64,000 nt of DNA from Paenibacillus durus ATCC 35681 (lineage in GTDB: Bacteria > Bacillota > Bacilli > Paenibacillales > Paenibacillaceae): NCBI RefSeq assembly GCF_000993825.1, contig NZ_CP011114.1:3038001-3102000 (forward strand), given 5' to 3'. The notes under the pieces are model-generated. The model worked only from the letters and a program-made list of their open reading frames with translations. It had not been told where the DNA came from and did not search any database. Both the position numbers and the translations under genes were made by a program. How positions within the stretch are numbered: position 1 is the first letter of the stretch; every line of letters starts with the position of its first letter. Positions 1 to 11,002 of the stretch are shown piece by piece.

Positions 1-65
1 GAAGACAGCAGCGGTATACAGAGCACAATAAGTAGCAATCCGATGATCCAATTCTTCAGTTTCAT
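1..65 (-). CDS. N-terminus of an exported or membrane-anchored protein (partial)
   Basis: The frame opens with ATG at 65-63 and runs off the left edge after 21 complete codons. It reads MKLKNWIIGLLLIVLC and onward: a short basic stretch followed by a hydrophobic core, typical of a signal peptide or single anchor. A GGGAGGAATT ribosome site lies directly upstream. The gene follows mntR on the same strand but a terminator separates them. The nearby ccdA makes a thiol-redox protein possible, but this is a guess because the mature domain is outside the window. Confidence 0.5.
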   Translation of the reverse strand, partial: MKLKNWIIGLLLIVLCIPLLS

Positions 66-145
66 AATTCCTCCCCAAACCTCCGGTTATGTAACATGCT
101 ACAAATTTGGACGAGGAAAAATGGAAAAGGTTGCGCAAAAAGCAA

Positions 146-190
146 AAGAAACGGATCTACCGTCCATTTTCAGGACAATATCCGTTTCTT
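146..190 (-). terminator. Rho-independent terminator after mntR
   Basis: An 11-bp perfect stem (AAGAAACGGAT / ATCCGTTTCTT) with a second GTCC/GGAC pairing inside. On the minus strand it is followed by a T-rich run (TTTTGCTTTTT). It lies just after the mntR stop codon. Confidence 0.75.
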
Positions 191-198
191 GTTTGTGC

Positions 199-624
199 TC
201 ATGATTCGCTGTATAATTCCTGATGAATCTGATTTAACATCTGAATTCTGCTCTCATCCCGGCGGAAAAATTCCACAAGCGACTCTATGCATGTAATGGA
301 ATCCCAGCTTAAATGATGCTCAATTCCCTCGACATCCCGGTATATATTCTGCTCCTGGACGCCAATAATCGTGAGAAACTCTTCCAGTAGCTTGTGGCGG
401 TCCACTAGACGTTTCCCTACTTTTTTTCCTTTAGTGGTCAGGACGAGTCCGCGATATTTCTCGTAGATGAGATAGTCGTCCTTATCCAGTTTTTGGATCA
501 TTTTGGTAACGGAAGAGGGATGAACCTCCAGACCCTCGGCAATATCCGATACCCGCGCATAGCCTTTCTCATCGATCAGCTTGTATATGCGCTCCAAATA
601 ATCCTCCATGCTGGGTGTTGGCAT
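199..624 (-). CDS. mntR: Manganese-dependent transcriptional regulator MntR
   Basis: A 141-residue DtxR-family repressor of manganese uptake genes, nearly collinear with Bacillus subtilis MntR (142 aa). An N-terminal winged helix-turn-helix (about residues 1-70, with [12 protein letters not shown] as recognition region) is followed by the dimerisation domain. The manganese ligands known from B. subtilis are all present at the same numbers: Asp8, Glu11, His77, Glu99, Glu102 and His103. The start is ATG at 624 behind AGAGGTAA. No Mn transporter lies in the window, so its targets are elsewhere. The family assignment is very secure. Confidence 0.96.
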   Translation of the reverse strand: MPTPSMEDYLERIYKLIDEKGYARVSDIAEGLEVHPSSVTKMIQKLDKDDYLIYEKYRGLVLTTKGKKVGKRLVDRHKLLEEFLTIIGVQEQNIYRDVEGIEHHLSWDSITCIESLVEFFRRDESRIQMLNQIHQELYSES

Positions 625-646
625 GCAATTACCTCTTTTCTATATT

Positions 647-656
647 GACCATGGTC
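647..656. promoter_or_regulatory. Palindrome in the mntR upstream region
   Basis: GACCATGGTC is a perfect 10-bp palindrome about 25 bases upstream of the mntR start, followed by GGTCCTAAGACC, a second small hairpin overlapping it. It does not match the MntR box as I know it. It may be an operator or chance. The rest of 657-830 shows nothing clear. Confidence 0.25.
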
Positions 657-830
657 CTAAGACCAAACCTTGTTCTAACAATGATACATGTTTCTCCCCA
701 AGCTTGGCAAGTCGAAAGCACACATGTACTGCGCCTAATATTCTACAGCTTTGTGAGGATTTTTGGACAATTAAATTCGATAAAATAAATACGTGTATCC
801 CCACCAACAGCAAAACGCCCTGCGCCCCTT

Positions 831-1544
831 CTAGAATTTAAGCCAACCCGGAGTAATGCCTTGCAGCCAAATGGTAATACGGAACATCTGATCCGTAAAC
901 AGCAAAATGCCCATAAAGACCATCAGCGCTCCGCCGATTTTCATCAGAGGACCCGAATATTTCAGCAGCCGCCGCGCCCCGCCAACGAAGAAGGCCAGCA
1001 CGAAAAAAGGCAGCGCGAACCCGATGCTGTACGCCGTAATCAGCTTCAGCCAGGTTCCCGGTTCGCTCGCCGACAGGGCGATAATCGCCGTCAGGATCGG
1101 ACCGATGCAGGGCGACCAGCCGGCGGAGAAGCCGATCCCGAAAATAAAGGAACCGGCGTAGCCCGCCGGTTTCCGGCTGAACTCCAGCTTACGCTCGCGC
1201 ATAAGGAAGCGGGGCTGAAAAATTCCCAGCAGAAATAGTCCCATCACTATGATCAGGATAGCGGACAATCGGCGGATCAGCTCTCGCTGTTCAATGAAGA
1301 ACTGCCCGAATACTCCGGCGCCGAAGCCGAGCGTATAAAAGACCGCCGAAAACCCCAGAATGAACGCCAGTGTATGGCTGAGCGTGCGAAGACGGGCTTC
1401 CCTTCTCTGTTCTCCCGTTCTTAGCTGCTGGACCGACAGCCCGGTTATGTATGATAAATAAGAAGGATACAGCGGCAGACAGCAGGGGGAAATGAACGAA
1501 GCCAGACCGGCGGCCAAAGCGATTCCCGCGTTAATGTTGGACAC
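831..1544 (-). CDS. ccdA: Cytochrome c biogenesis / thiol-disulfide transmembrane protein CcdA
   Basis: A 237-residue polytopic membrane protein of the CcdA/DsbD-beta family. It passes electrons from cytoplasmic thioredoxin across the membrane to extracytoplasmic thiol proteins, as in cytochrome c maturation or sporulation. The two family redox sites are visible: Cys in SPCCLPL near residue 21 and Cys in GWSPCIGP near residue 145. About six hydrophobic segments are seen. The start is GTG at 1544, about 10 bases after AAGGAG. It stands alone between mntR and znuB on the same strand; no cytochrome c gene is nearby. Confidence 0.92.
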   Translation of the reverse strand: MSNINAGIALAAGLASFISPCCLPLYPSYLSYITGLSVQQLRTGEQRREARLRTLSHTLAFILGFSAVFYTLGFGAGVFGQFFIEQRELIRRLSAILIIVMGLFLLGIFQPRFLMRERKLEFSRKPAGYAGSFIFGIGFSAGWSPCIGPILTAIIALSASEPGTWLKLITAYSIGFALPFFVLAFFVGGARRLLKYSGPLMKIGGALMVFMGILLFTDQMFRITIWLQGITPGWLKF

Positions 1545-1628
1545 AGCGGCATCTCTCCTTCAGTCACATTGCCGGGAGCCTTCGGGCTTCCGGTTTTGCT
1601 GCTGCTTTCTCATCCTTTCCGGTTGATT

Positions 1629-2432
1629 CTACAGGCGAACTCCCTTTTTACCGGCCAGTGTCAGCGCAAGAAGAGCAATCAGCAGTAGAACAATGGTCGC
1701 GCCCGGTGCCAGGTTCCAGACCCCTGCAATGACCAGCCCGCCGACAACGGCGATTTCCGCTATAACAACCGATAAAATAACGGCGATTCTAAAGCTGCGC
1801 GATAGCAGCAGGCTGATCGCCACCGGCACTGTCAGAAGTGCGGATACGAGCAGAGAGCCGACGATTTTGATCGCGGTGCTGATAACGAGGGCCGTCAGAA
1901 TGGTGATCAGCACATTAAGCATCTTAACAGGCAGTCCGCTTACGCTGGCAGCATCCTCCTCGAAGCTGAGTAGAAAGAACTCCTTGAAAAACACCGACAT
2001 CACGACTACCACTACAAGGGTCACGATGCCGACGACCAGTAGATCGGTATTGTCTAGCGTATAAATGCTGCCGAACAGATAGCTGATGACATCGGCATTA
2101 TACCCTTTCCCCAAGGTGAAAAATAGTGAGGCCAGCGCTACGCCGCCCGACATAATAATAGCGATCGACAGCTCGGCGTAGGTTTTATAGGCTTTGCGGA
2201 GCTTCTCTATCCCGAAGGAAGCCGCGACAGCAAAGATCAGTCCCGCCCCCAGCGGGTAAAATCCGGTCAAAAATCCGAGCGCCACTCCGGCGATCGTGAC
2301 ATGGGCCAGCGAGTCCCCAATCATTGACAGCCTTCTAAGCACAAGAAAAACGCCTATAAGCGGCGCCGTAATCCCAATCAACAGGCCGCCCGCGAGCGCC
2401 CGTTGAAAAAAATCGCTGAATAGAATATCCAA
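1629..2432 (-). CDS. znuB: Zinc ABC transporter permease ZnuB (AdcB)
   Basis: Inner-membrane permease of the ABC-3 family that forms the channel for Zn2+ brought by ZnuA and powered by ZnuC. The protein is almost entirely hydrophobic with about 8 segments; the family stretch GDSLAHVTIAGVALGF is present. I place the start at TTG 2432, ten bases after GGGAGGGGAA, giving 267 residues (MDILFSDFFQRAL). The longer frame to 2504 would add a Gly/Arg/Pro-rich tail read from a GC-rich hairpin and is unlikely. It is separated from znuC by about 400 bp of repeats, which is unusual for this operon. Confidence 0.9.
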   Translation of the reverse strand: MDILFSDFFQRALAGGLLIGITAPLIGVFLVLRRLSMIGDSLAHVTIAGVALGFLTGFYPLGAGLIFAVAASFGIEKLRKAYKTYAELSIAIIMSGGVALASLFFTLGKGYNADVISYLFGSIYTLDNTDLLVVGIVTLVVVVVMSVFFKEFFLLSFEEDAASVSGLPVKMLNVLITILTALVISTAIKIVGSLLVSALLTVPVAISLLLSRSFRIAVILSVVIAEIAVVGGLVIAGVWNLAPGATIVLLLIALLALTLAGKKGVRL

Positions 2433-2453
2433 TGTGAAGTTTCCCCTCCCAAA

Positions 2454-2472
2454 CCCTCCCCACCGGGGAGGG
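2454..2472 (-). repeat. GC-rich hairpin between znuC and znuB
   Basis: CCCTCCCC-ACC-GGGGAGGG forms a perfect 8-bp stem just upstream of the znuB ribosome site. Further GC palindromes follow to about 2560 (GGGCCC-CAA-GGGCC). No T-run follows, so it is a pause, RNA-stability or repeat element rather than a clear terminator. A related hairpin with the same arm core lies at 43072-43103. Confidence 0.5.
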
Positions 2473-2613
2473 CCCCAAGGGCCGCGCCCTCTGGACACCC
2501 GCAATTTTTGGTGAAGGTGTTCAGGGGGCGCTCCCTGGGTCTGTTTGACTCAATGAGCGCTTACGTCCCAAAAGGCGGGACACGCTTGACTTTGTGCGTA
2601 CCTAGATTAAAAG

Positions 2614-2829
2614 CTTAAAGGTCAAAGGCTTGATCGGCTAATGTTGTACAATGGCCGATCGTATTAAAACCTTAAGATCAAAGGCCTGATCATCTAATGT
2701 TGTACAATGGCTGATCGTATTAAAACCTTAAGATCAAGGGCCTGATCATCTAATGTTGTACAATGGCTGATCGTATTAAAACCTTAAGATCAAAGGCTTG
2801 ATCGACTAATGTTGTACAATGGCCGATCT
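2614..2829. repeat. Four tandem copies of a 56-bp hairpin-forming repeat
   Basis: Copies begin near 2614, 2671, 2727 and 2783; the last ends at the znuC stop codon. Each holds the palindrome TTGTACAA flanked by inverted arms, for example GATCGGC (2632-2638) with GCCGATC (2654-2660). In copies 2 and 3 the fifth arm base pair is A-T instead of G-C, with both arms changed, which argues that the stem is maintained. The block lies between znuC and znuB and would be transcribed as intercistronic RNA. Confidence 0.9.
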
Positions 2830-2832
2830 TTA

Positions 2833-3582
2833 TTATGTGAGCGTATGCTGCAGGTCTTTGGCGGCGCAGTTCTGAAGCTCATGCGAATGGCGGGAATAGA
2901 AATTGATTTTACCGTTGCACTGCAAAGGGTCCTTGCCGAGATAATTTTGGATCATATCAATGTCATGCGAAACCATCAGGAATGTCATATGATGATGGGC
3001 ATGCATATGCGTAATCAGGTCGAAGAACGCTGCTTGCGTCTCGATGTCGATGCCGACCGTTGGTTCGTCCAGAATGAGCAAATCCGGATGGTTAATCAGC
3101 GCCCGTGCCAGAAAGACGCGCTGCTGTTGGCCGCCGGACAGCATGCCCACCCGTTTGTTCTGAATGCCCTCAATACGCATAACTTCCATTGCGTCATCGC
3201 ACTTGCACTGCTCAGCGCGGGAGATGCGGCGAAATACATTTTTGTTGTTGTAGAGTCCGGACATGACCACTTCCCGTACCGTGGCCGGAAACAGCGGGTT
3301 GAACGCATTTTTTTGCGGCACATAACCGATTCGTTCCCAATCCTTGAACTTGCGGACCGGCTGGCCGAACAGGCGGATCTCGCCTTCGGCTGCTGGAAGC
3401 AGGCCAACGATCATTTTAAGCAGCGTAGTCTTGCCGGCTCCATTCGAGCCGATAATGCCGACAAAATCACGTTCTCTCACCGTAAAATTCAAATCAGAAA
3501 TGACCTTCTGTTGCCCATAGGAAAACGAGAGGTTCTGTATATCGATCATATGCTGGTGGCAGTCCAGGGATACCGGTTGCAT
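2833..3582 (-). CDS. znuC: Zinc ABC transporter ATP-binding protein ZnuC (AdcC)
   Basis: ATPase of the zinc importer, 249 residues. Walker A (GSNGAGKTT), the ABC signature LSGGQQQR, Walker B (LLILDEP) and the switch His (MVSHD) are all present. The C-terminus has the family Cys/His stretch CNGKINFYSRHSHE. I chose ATG at 3582, 7 bases after GGGGGG; a longer GTG start at 3600 would overlap that ribosome site. It begins 32 bases after the znuA stop, so the two are co-transcribed. Confidence 0.93.
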   Translation of the reverse strand: MQPVSLDCHQHMIDIQNLSFSYGQQKVISDLNFTVRERDFVGIIGSNGAGKTTLLKMIVGLLPAAEGEIRLFGQPVRKFKDWERIGYVPQKNAFNPLFPATVREVVMSGLYNNKNVFRRISRAEQCKCDDAMEVMRIEGIQNKRVGMLSGGQQQRVFLARALINHPDLLILDEPTVGIDIETQAAFFDLITHMHAHHHMTFLMVSHDIDMIQNYLGKDPLQCNGKINFYSRHSHELQNCAAKDLQHTLT

Positions 3583-3614
3583 GGCAATCCCCCCTTTCAC
3601 GTAGGCTTTCTCCC

Positions 3615-4577
3615 TTATTTTAAGGCCAGAATTAAATTTTGCAAATTTTTCTCCATAAGGGTGAAATAATTTTCATTGTTTTGCTGATCCCGCTCCGTAA
3701 GCCCCTCTACCGGATTAAGCACCATTGTGGACACGCCCGCTTCGGCGGCTAACGTCTTGGCCAATTTGTCCGAAACCAATTCCTCGAAAAAAATATAACG
3801 GATGCCCTCTTTTTTCACCAGTTCCGCCAGCTTCACCAAATCCTGCCCACGCGGCTCGGCGTCCGGAGACAAGCCCATAATCGCGTGCTGGGTAAGGCCA
3901 TAATCACGGCACAGATAAGCAAACGCCTGATGGGACACCACGATCTCTTTATTCGGGACCTTTGCCAGCTCCGCTGCAAACTTGGCGTCCAGCGCCTTCA
4001 GACGCTCCGCAACCTGGCTGTAACGCTCTTCATATCCGTCTTTATGGACGGGATCAACCTGCACCAGGCTGTTTTTAATATTTTCAGCCATCAGTAGAGC
4101 CGATTTCGGGCTGACCCAGGTATGCGGATCGGTATGCAGCGAGTCCCCGGATGCTTCCTCTCCGTGCTCTCCGCCATGATCATGCTCATCTTCTTCATTC
4201 GTCATGATATAATTGATGCCTTTGCTTACTTCGACCGCCTGCACCTTACTGCCGCTGTCAAGACTTTTCAGAAAATTCGGCACCCAGCCCTCCAGCCCGG
4301 CACCATTGTACAGAAACAGCTGCGCTTTGGAGGTATTCACGATATCTTGACTGCGCGGCGTCCAGTCATGCGGCTCCACGCCGACCGGCAGCAGATTGAT
4401 GGCATTGACGTCTTCCCCGCCGATTTCCTTAGCAAACTCATAAATGGGGTAAAAAGTGGTAACTACGTTCACCTTGTCCTCCACGATCGCACCGCTGCTC
4501 TTCGGGCCACAGCCGGATAGCAGAAGCGCCAGCAGCATAAGGGGAAGCGCCAGTCCCTTGATTCCTTTGAATAACAT
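3615..4577 (-). CDS. znuA: Zinc-binding lipoprotein ZnuA (AdcA)
   Basis: Solute-binding lipoprotein of the zinc importer, 320 residues. The signal peptide ends in the lipobox LLSGC (Cys23). It has the cluster A-I metal-binding fold with His in GVEPHDW, a His/Asp/Glu-rich loop (EDEHDHGGEHGEE near residue 132), DPHTWVSP and VVSHQAF. These features separate Zn binders from the Mn-specific PsaA branch. First gene of the operon, behind a promoter whose spacer contains a Zur box. Confidence 0.95.
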   Translation of the reverse strand: MLFKGIKGLALPLMLLALLLSGCGPKSSGAIVEDKVNVVTTFYPIYEFAKEIGGEDVNAINLLPVGVEPHDWTPRSQDIVNTSKAQLFLYNGAGLEGWVPNFLKSLDSGSKVQAVEVSKGINYIMTNEEDEHDHGGEHGEEASGDSLHTDPHTWVSPKSALLMAENIKNSLVQVDPVHKDGYEERYSQVAERLKALDAKFAAELAKVPNKEIVVSHQAFAYLCRDYGLTQHAIMGLSPDAEPRGQDLVKLAELVKKEGIRYIFFEELVSDKLAKTLAAEAGVSTMVLNPVEGLTERDQQNNENYFTLMEKNLQNLILALK

Positions 4578-4617
4578 GTTGTATGTTTCTCCTCCTGATC
4601 GTAAACTTTACTATTAG

Positions 4618-4647
4618 ATTATAGTCGTAATCGTTACGATAAGTCAA
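4618..4647 (-). promoter_or_regulatory. znuA promoter
   Basis: Sigma-A type: -35 TTGACT (4647-4642), an 18-bp spacer and -10 TATAAT (4623-4618), followed by GGAGGAG and the znuA ATG. Confidence 0.85.
4625..4639. promoter_or_regulatory. Zur operator in the znuA promoter
   Basis: TCGTAATCGTTACGA matches the B. subtilis Zur core TCGTAATNATTACGA at 14 of 15 positions. It lies wholly inside the -35/-10 spacer, so bound Zur would block RNA polymerase when zinc is plentiful. A Zur homologue is encoded at 7538-7993. Confidence 0.9.
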
Positions 4648-4710
4648 TCGCCTAATAATCATTCTTTCGGTAATAGAGAGATTTATACGATTCTTTATTA
4701 TTTTTAATAG

Positions 4711-4745
4711 AAAAAAAGCAGCCCGGTCCAATGACCGTGCCGCTT
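4711..4745 (-). terminator. Terminator after metG
   Basis: Minus-strand stem AGCGGC-A-CGGTC / GACCG-G-GCTGCT with a 4-base loop, followed by seven T residues. Confidence 0.85.
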
Positions 4746-4784
4746 CGAAACGAAACTTTTAATCAAGCCTCATGCTTCTTCAAT

Positions 4785-7238
<2,454 letters not shown>

Positions 7239-7245
7239 TATTGAA

Positions 7246-7275
7246 AATATAACCAATATAGCTTACCTATGTCAA
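7246..7275 (-). promoter_or_regulatory. Promoter of the metG T-box transcript
   Basis: -35 TTGACA (7275-7270), an 18-bp spacer and -10 TATATT (7251-7246). The -35 overlaps the last codons of yidD. Confidence 0.75.
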
Positions 7276-7535
7276 GTAGGACCTGCAGCTTCCTGGCTGG
7301 AAATCTGCTCTTTCGCCGGAGGTACCGGATCGAGGCCGCCCGGATGAAAAGGATGGCACCGGGCAATCCGCTTGGCGGCAAGCCAGGAGCCCTTAAGAGG
7401 GCCGTGCACTTCCACCGCTTCGAGCGCATACGCCGAACAGGTCGGATAGAACCGGCAGGTGGCCGGCTTTAATGGAGAGATGTACTTGCGGTAAATCTTG
7501 ATCGGCGCTTGGACCGCAGTTCGGCCGATTCCCAT
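7272..7535 (-). CDS. yidD: Membrane protein insertion efficiency factor YidD
   Basis: An 87-residue protein of the YidD/DUF37 family that assists YidC-dependent insertion of membrane proteins. The family core is complete: an N-terminal amphipathic helix, then [20 protein letters not shown] with its three cysteines (the third in CHPFHPGG). Its ATG at 7535 lies three bases after the zur stop codon, and its ribosome site GAGGGGAAA is inside the end of zur, so the two are translated from one message. Confidence 0.93.
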   Translation of the reverse strand: MGIGRTAVQAPIKIYRKYISPLKPATCRFYPTCSAYALEAVEVHGPLKGSWLAAKRIARCHPFHPGGLDPVPPAKEQISSQEAAGPT

Positions 7536-7537
7536 AA

Positions 7538-7993
7538 CTATTTCCCCTCTTCTCCGCGAGCCGCTTTATCCTCCGCGCCGGCCTCCTCACATTCCCTACA
7601 GTACCCGAACACTTCGAATTTATGCTTCACAACCCGGAATTGATCGGGCGTATCGGTCATATTCATCGGGCAGAAGGAAATGGGATACGTCTTCTGGCAC
7701 TGCAAACAAATCATATGATGATGGTGATGGTCCTGACTGCAGTTGGCTTTGAATTTAATGCCGTCCTCAAAGACGATCTGCTCCAGTACGCCCATCTCTT
7801 CCATCACCCGCAGGTTGCGGTAGACCGTATCAAAGCTGAGCCCGCTGTACTTGCGTTCCATATGTTTATATACATCCTTGGCGGACAAATATCCTGTACT
7901 CTCGCCAAACAATTTGGCAAGCGTCTTGCGCTGGTCGGTGATTCGCAGTCCCTGCTCCGACATGGCTTCTAGTATTTCTTCTGTCGACAGCAT
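7538..7993 (-). CDS. zur: Zinc uptake regulator Zur (Fur family)
   Basis: A 151-residue Fur-family repressor. An N-terminal winged helix (recognition stretch [15 protein letters not shown], as in B. subtilis Zur LSFDTIYRNL) precedes the metal domain with a run of five His ([12 protein letters not shown]) and two CxxC structural zinc sites (CLQC and CREC). The CPM after the first zinc site is also shared with B. subtilis Zur rather than Fur or PerR. I chose ATG at 7993, eight bases after GGGGAG. The matching Zur box is in the znuA promoter about 3 kb away. Confidence 0.9.
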   Translation of the reverse strand: MLSTEEILEAMSEQGLRITDQRKTLAKLFGESTGYLSAKDVYKHMERKYSGLSFDTVYRNLRVMEEMGVLEQIVFEDGIKFKANCSQDHHHHHMICLQCQKTYPISFCPMNMTDTPDQFRVVKHKFEVFGYCRECEEAGAEDKAARGEEGK

Positions 7994-8110
7994 AAGCTCA
8001 TCTCCCCAAAAGTAAAGGTTCAAGGTAAATAACCCCTCTTTTTATAATGCCCCAAAAATATGACGCCGTCAATGAAGCTCAGCTCACCACCGGATTAAGG
8101 GACGTCTATT

Positions 8111-8156
8111 AAAAAAAATTCCCGGCAAGCCGTTTGAACACACGCTTTACCGGGAA
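8111..8156 (-). terminator. Terminator after the copper-amine-oxidase-domain gene
   Basis: Minus-strand stem TTCCCGG-(T)AAAGCGT / ACGGCTT-GCCGGGAA followed by eight T residues, just beyond the stop at 8186. Confidence 0.85.
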
Positions 8157-8185
8157 GATTGATATAACGCCAAGTAGTTTTCTGG

Positions 8186-10444
8186 TTATTGTGCCTTCTG
8201 AGCCGGAAGCGGCATAAACAGCAGATTAATTGGCAGATTGCTTCCGGAAGCTGCGGTGAACATGATTTCTATCGTCTGCTCAACATTACCGGTGCGGTAC
8301 AGCACGCTGTTCTGGTTCGGGGCATCAACGGCGCTCGAGTTCGGAGCCTGAATGATATTACCGTTCACCAGAAGCGGTCCCTGATATTTTCCGCCGCGCG
8401 GATTGAGTGTAATCAGCGTATTGGGAGCGACCCGGGTCAGCGTAATTTTGTAGACAACGCCGAAGTTGCCCGCATTGGAAGCTTCCGTACCCGAAAGCGC
8501 GTCCGTTCCCGGAAGATTGGGGTCGCTGTTGTTATCCCCGATGACCAATCTTGAAGGCGTCGCGCCCACCGGATCGGTTACCGTGATAATACGGTTCGCG
8601 TCCGCATATGTCCCGCGGTTATGCACACCGTCGCGATCCAGATAACTAAGAGTTGGCAGCGTAAGCAGCGGGTCCTTGGTTGCATCAATCATAATCACGG
8701 AATATTTCACCGGGTAATCACTGAATACATCGGACATGAGTGAAATAATCTGGCCAGGCTTCATCGTCACATTACTGAGCGTGGTAAGAACCACTTTGTT
8801 TTCTCCAGGCTGTAGGGTTACATTGCTATAAGCACTGCCTGTCTGGATGGACTGATAATATGTTTCGATAGACTTTTTGCCTGTTGCCGTAGGGATATCA
8901 AGCGGACCGCCAAAGCCGGAGCGCTGCGTCGTAATGGTAGTAGGATAAAGGTTGTTGTTCGTTGCAATGACATACATCTTCATGTTCGTCGACATCGAAT
9001 TCTTATGGTGAACCATCAACCGGGTATCCCCCATCGCTGTCTCCTGGTAGACAATGCCTTCCGAATATACGGTTTCCGGGCTGTTGCTGCGGATCAGCGT
9101 CACGGGCTCAGAACTCGCAGTATAAGAGATCTTGTTCCAGCTTGGTATCTCGCTTCCGTTGATCGTATAAATGTCGCCCAGCGGCACGAAGAGCTTGTTG
9201 AAGTCCTCCTGGCTGTACAGCACTTCGTTGGTAATATTGATCGTCTTCTCGAAAGTGCTGCTGAGACCATGGGTGTCGGTGACCGTCAGTTGAATCGAGA
9301 CGGGACCGGGATTAAAGAAAGCCAGAGCCCGATTGGACCATGATTCCGTCAACTGATCGCCGTCCGGGTCGGAACTGATATTCGTGATCGTGATTGGCTC
9401 ACCCATCTTGTATTCGTCTTTGTCCGTTGTAAACTGCGCCACCGGCGGCTGATTCGGCTTGAGGACATTAATGGTTACCGAATACGGGTCGCTCCACTGG
9501 CCGTTGGAATCCATAACCGAATAATTAACTGTATAATATCCTGGCTGTTCAAAAATGTCCTGCCGTCCTTCCCAGCGCTCGTCCACAATCGTTGCACCGT
9601 TCGAGGCTGTACTGCTGGTTACATAATTAACGGTCGTTTCTCCCGCGAAAATCTCGGCTGGCTGGACCGTAAAGGAAGCTTTAGGCTTCGTTTGCAAGGT
9701 CAGAATGACACGCTTCTGCACATTATCCACCGTATATGGGATGCCAAGCGCCTGGGTAATCGAGGTCAACGGGACCATAAAGGTGTTTTTGTATTGGTAG
9801 GCTGGACCTTTCATCGTTGTCGCCTTGCCGTTCACCGTATAAATCTTGCTGTTCGTCTTGAAACGGAGCTCATTGCCATTCTTCATGATGATCGTTTCTT
9901 TAGTTGCTCCATTGTAGGTCAATTTCAGACCCACACGCTCCACCATGGCCCGGATGGCCACATTAGAAACGCCATTCTTCACAGCCATTGGCTGGCCCGC
10001 TAAATATTGGACGCCATTCAAATACATCTTATTGCTGTTCATCATCAGCACAAGCTGACCCGCGCCGGCGGCGCTGGCAGGATTCGGCGTCGGAGTGACA
10101 GTTGGCTGTATAGTAGCTAACGGTGACTCGGAAGCTGACGGTGCCGGAGTCATGACAGGCTGCTCTACCGCCTGCGATCCTTCCGTGGTTGATGAAGGCA
10201 TGGCCGAAGCGGCGGGCGATGCTGTTGGGGCCGGTGACGCTATTGGAGCCGGAGACACCGTTCCCGTAATCGCTGTAGCCGCTGCGGTTTCAGTCGGCGT
10301 AGCGGAAGATGCAGTGTTTACGGCTGCGGCCTTGACCGCCGTCCCTGCCGGTACCTGTGTTGCGGATTCAGCAAATGCTGGAATTGCCGAGGCGGCTTGC
10401 GCCACCGTAAGTACAGCTATTAGTGCCAGTTTTCTAACGTTCAT
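8186..10444 (-). CDS. Secreted protein with copper amine oxidase N-terminal-like domain and PKD-like repeats
   Basis: 752 residues. A signal peptide (cut near ALA/FAESA) is followed by an Ala/Thr/Pro/Ser-rich linker to about residue 125. A copper-amine-oxidase-N stalk domain comes next (about 130-250: MYLNGVQYLAGQP, GLKLTYNG, FMVPLTSITQALG). Despite the name these domains are not catalytic in Bacillota; they resemble cell-surface or polymer-binding modules. Two PKD-like beta domains follow (about 254-400: DPDGDQLTESW, DTHGLSSTF), then about 350 residues I do not recognise, possibly beta-rich. No sortase motif is seen. It is likely exported to the wall or medium; its ligand is unknown. Confidence 0.8.
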   Translation of the reverse strand: MNVRKLALIAVLTVAQAASAIPAFAESATQVPAGTAVKAAAVNTASSATPTETAAATAITGTVSPAPIASPAPTASPAASAMPSSTTEGSQAVEQPVMTPAPSASESPLATIQPTVTPTPNPASAAGAGQLVLMMNSNKMYLNGVQYLAGQPMAVKNGVSNVAIRAMVERVGLKLTYNGATKETIIMKNGNELRFKTNSKIYTVNGKATTMKGPAYQYKNTFMVPLTSITQALGIPYTVDNVQKRVILTLQTKPKASFTVQPAEIFAGETTVNYVTSSTASNGATIVDERWEGRQDIFEQPGYYTVNYSVMDSNGQWSDPYSVTINVLKPNQPPVAQFTTDKDEYKMGEPITITNISSDPDGDQLTESWSNRALAFFNPGPVSIQLTVTDTHGLSSTFEKTINITNEVLYSQEDFNKLFVPLGDIYTINGSEIPSWNKISYTASSEPVTLIRSNSPETVYSEGIVYQETAMGDTRLMVHHKNSMSTNMKMYVIATNNNLYPTTITTQRSGFGGPLDIPTATGKKSIETYYQSIQTGSAYSNVTLQPGENKVVLTTLSNVTMKPGQIISLMSDVFSDYPVKYSVIMIDATKDPLLTLPTLSYLDRDGVHNRGTYADANRIITVTDPVGATPSRLVIGDNNSDPNLPGTDALSGTEASNAGNFGVVYKITLTRVAPNTLITLNPRGGKYQGPLLVNGNIIQAPNSSAVDAPNQNSVLYRTGNVEQTIEIMFTAASGSNLPINLLFMPLPAQKAQ

Positions 10445-11002
10445 TAGTATGACTCCTTCTGCTCCCTTTATTGTTGAAAATAAGAACTAAAATGGCGTAA
10501 ACTCCGCCCACTACTGATATTCCCGGCAAAAACACAGCCGCCCACAGGCGGCTAGCGCTTTTGTCATGGCTTCCCCAAACAAAACATATTATTAGACGCA
10601 AGCCCAGGCAAAAAGTTTCATTAAAATGGAGAAAATTTGCAAAAAACATAAACTTCTCCCTAAAAGAATGCAATATCGCTCAAAATTCTTTCCTTAATTT
10701 GGAAATTCCGAAGACAACTGCTTTATCTATGTATATAGCCGCCAAATTTTTAGTTAGCCGCTCGTTTTTCTTTACTCTGTCACATCTACTGACGGATTAA
10801 GACGGAAACACCTAAATCCTTAGTACGCTATCCAAGACTCCTCAAAATAAAGGAGCTTTAGATTCCATTGCCCCAGCCTTGTCGCTTCTTCCGCTCCAAC
10901 CAAAATCATCGTGTCCGGTCAAAAGCAGTAACTCATTCCAATTTCCCAGGAAATCAATCATAAAGGCTCATATGACGATATCCATAGCATTCTCAAATCA
11001 TG
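10445..11002 (-). other. Long intergenic region with a structured leader candidate
   Basis: No convincing gene. On the minus strand, upstream of the secreted-protein gene, there is a perfect hairpin AGCCGCC-TGTG-GGCGGCT (10553-10536) and a second GGCG/CGCC hairpin about 35 bases later. Both lie in a transcribed-looking leader rich in A and T. The pattern did not match any riboswitch I could name. From 10650 to 11002 I see only AT-rich sequence. Confidence 0.4.

Noticed and set aside
608..841. 77-codon plus-strand frame between mntR and ccdA
   Set aside because: No ribosome site, no protein-like composition, overlaps both promoter regions.
2433..2504. N-terminal extension of znuB (Arg/Gly/Pro-rich)
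   Set aside because: It is read from a GC-rich hairpin, unlike any ZnuB N-terminus; TTG at 2432 has a strong ribosome site.
2614..2829. CRISPR array interpretation of the 56-bp repeats
   Set aside because: Repeats are directly adjacent with no unique spacers, and no cas genes are present.
10842..10961. 39-codon minus-strand frame (MIDFLGNWNELL...)
   Set aside because: No ribosome site; cannot be told from chance.
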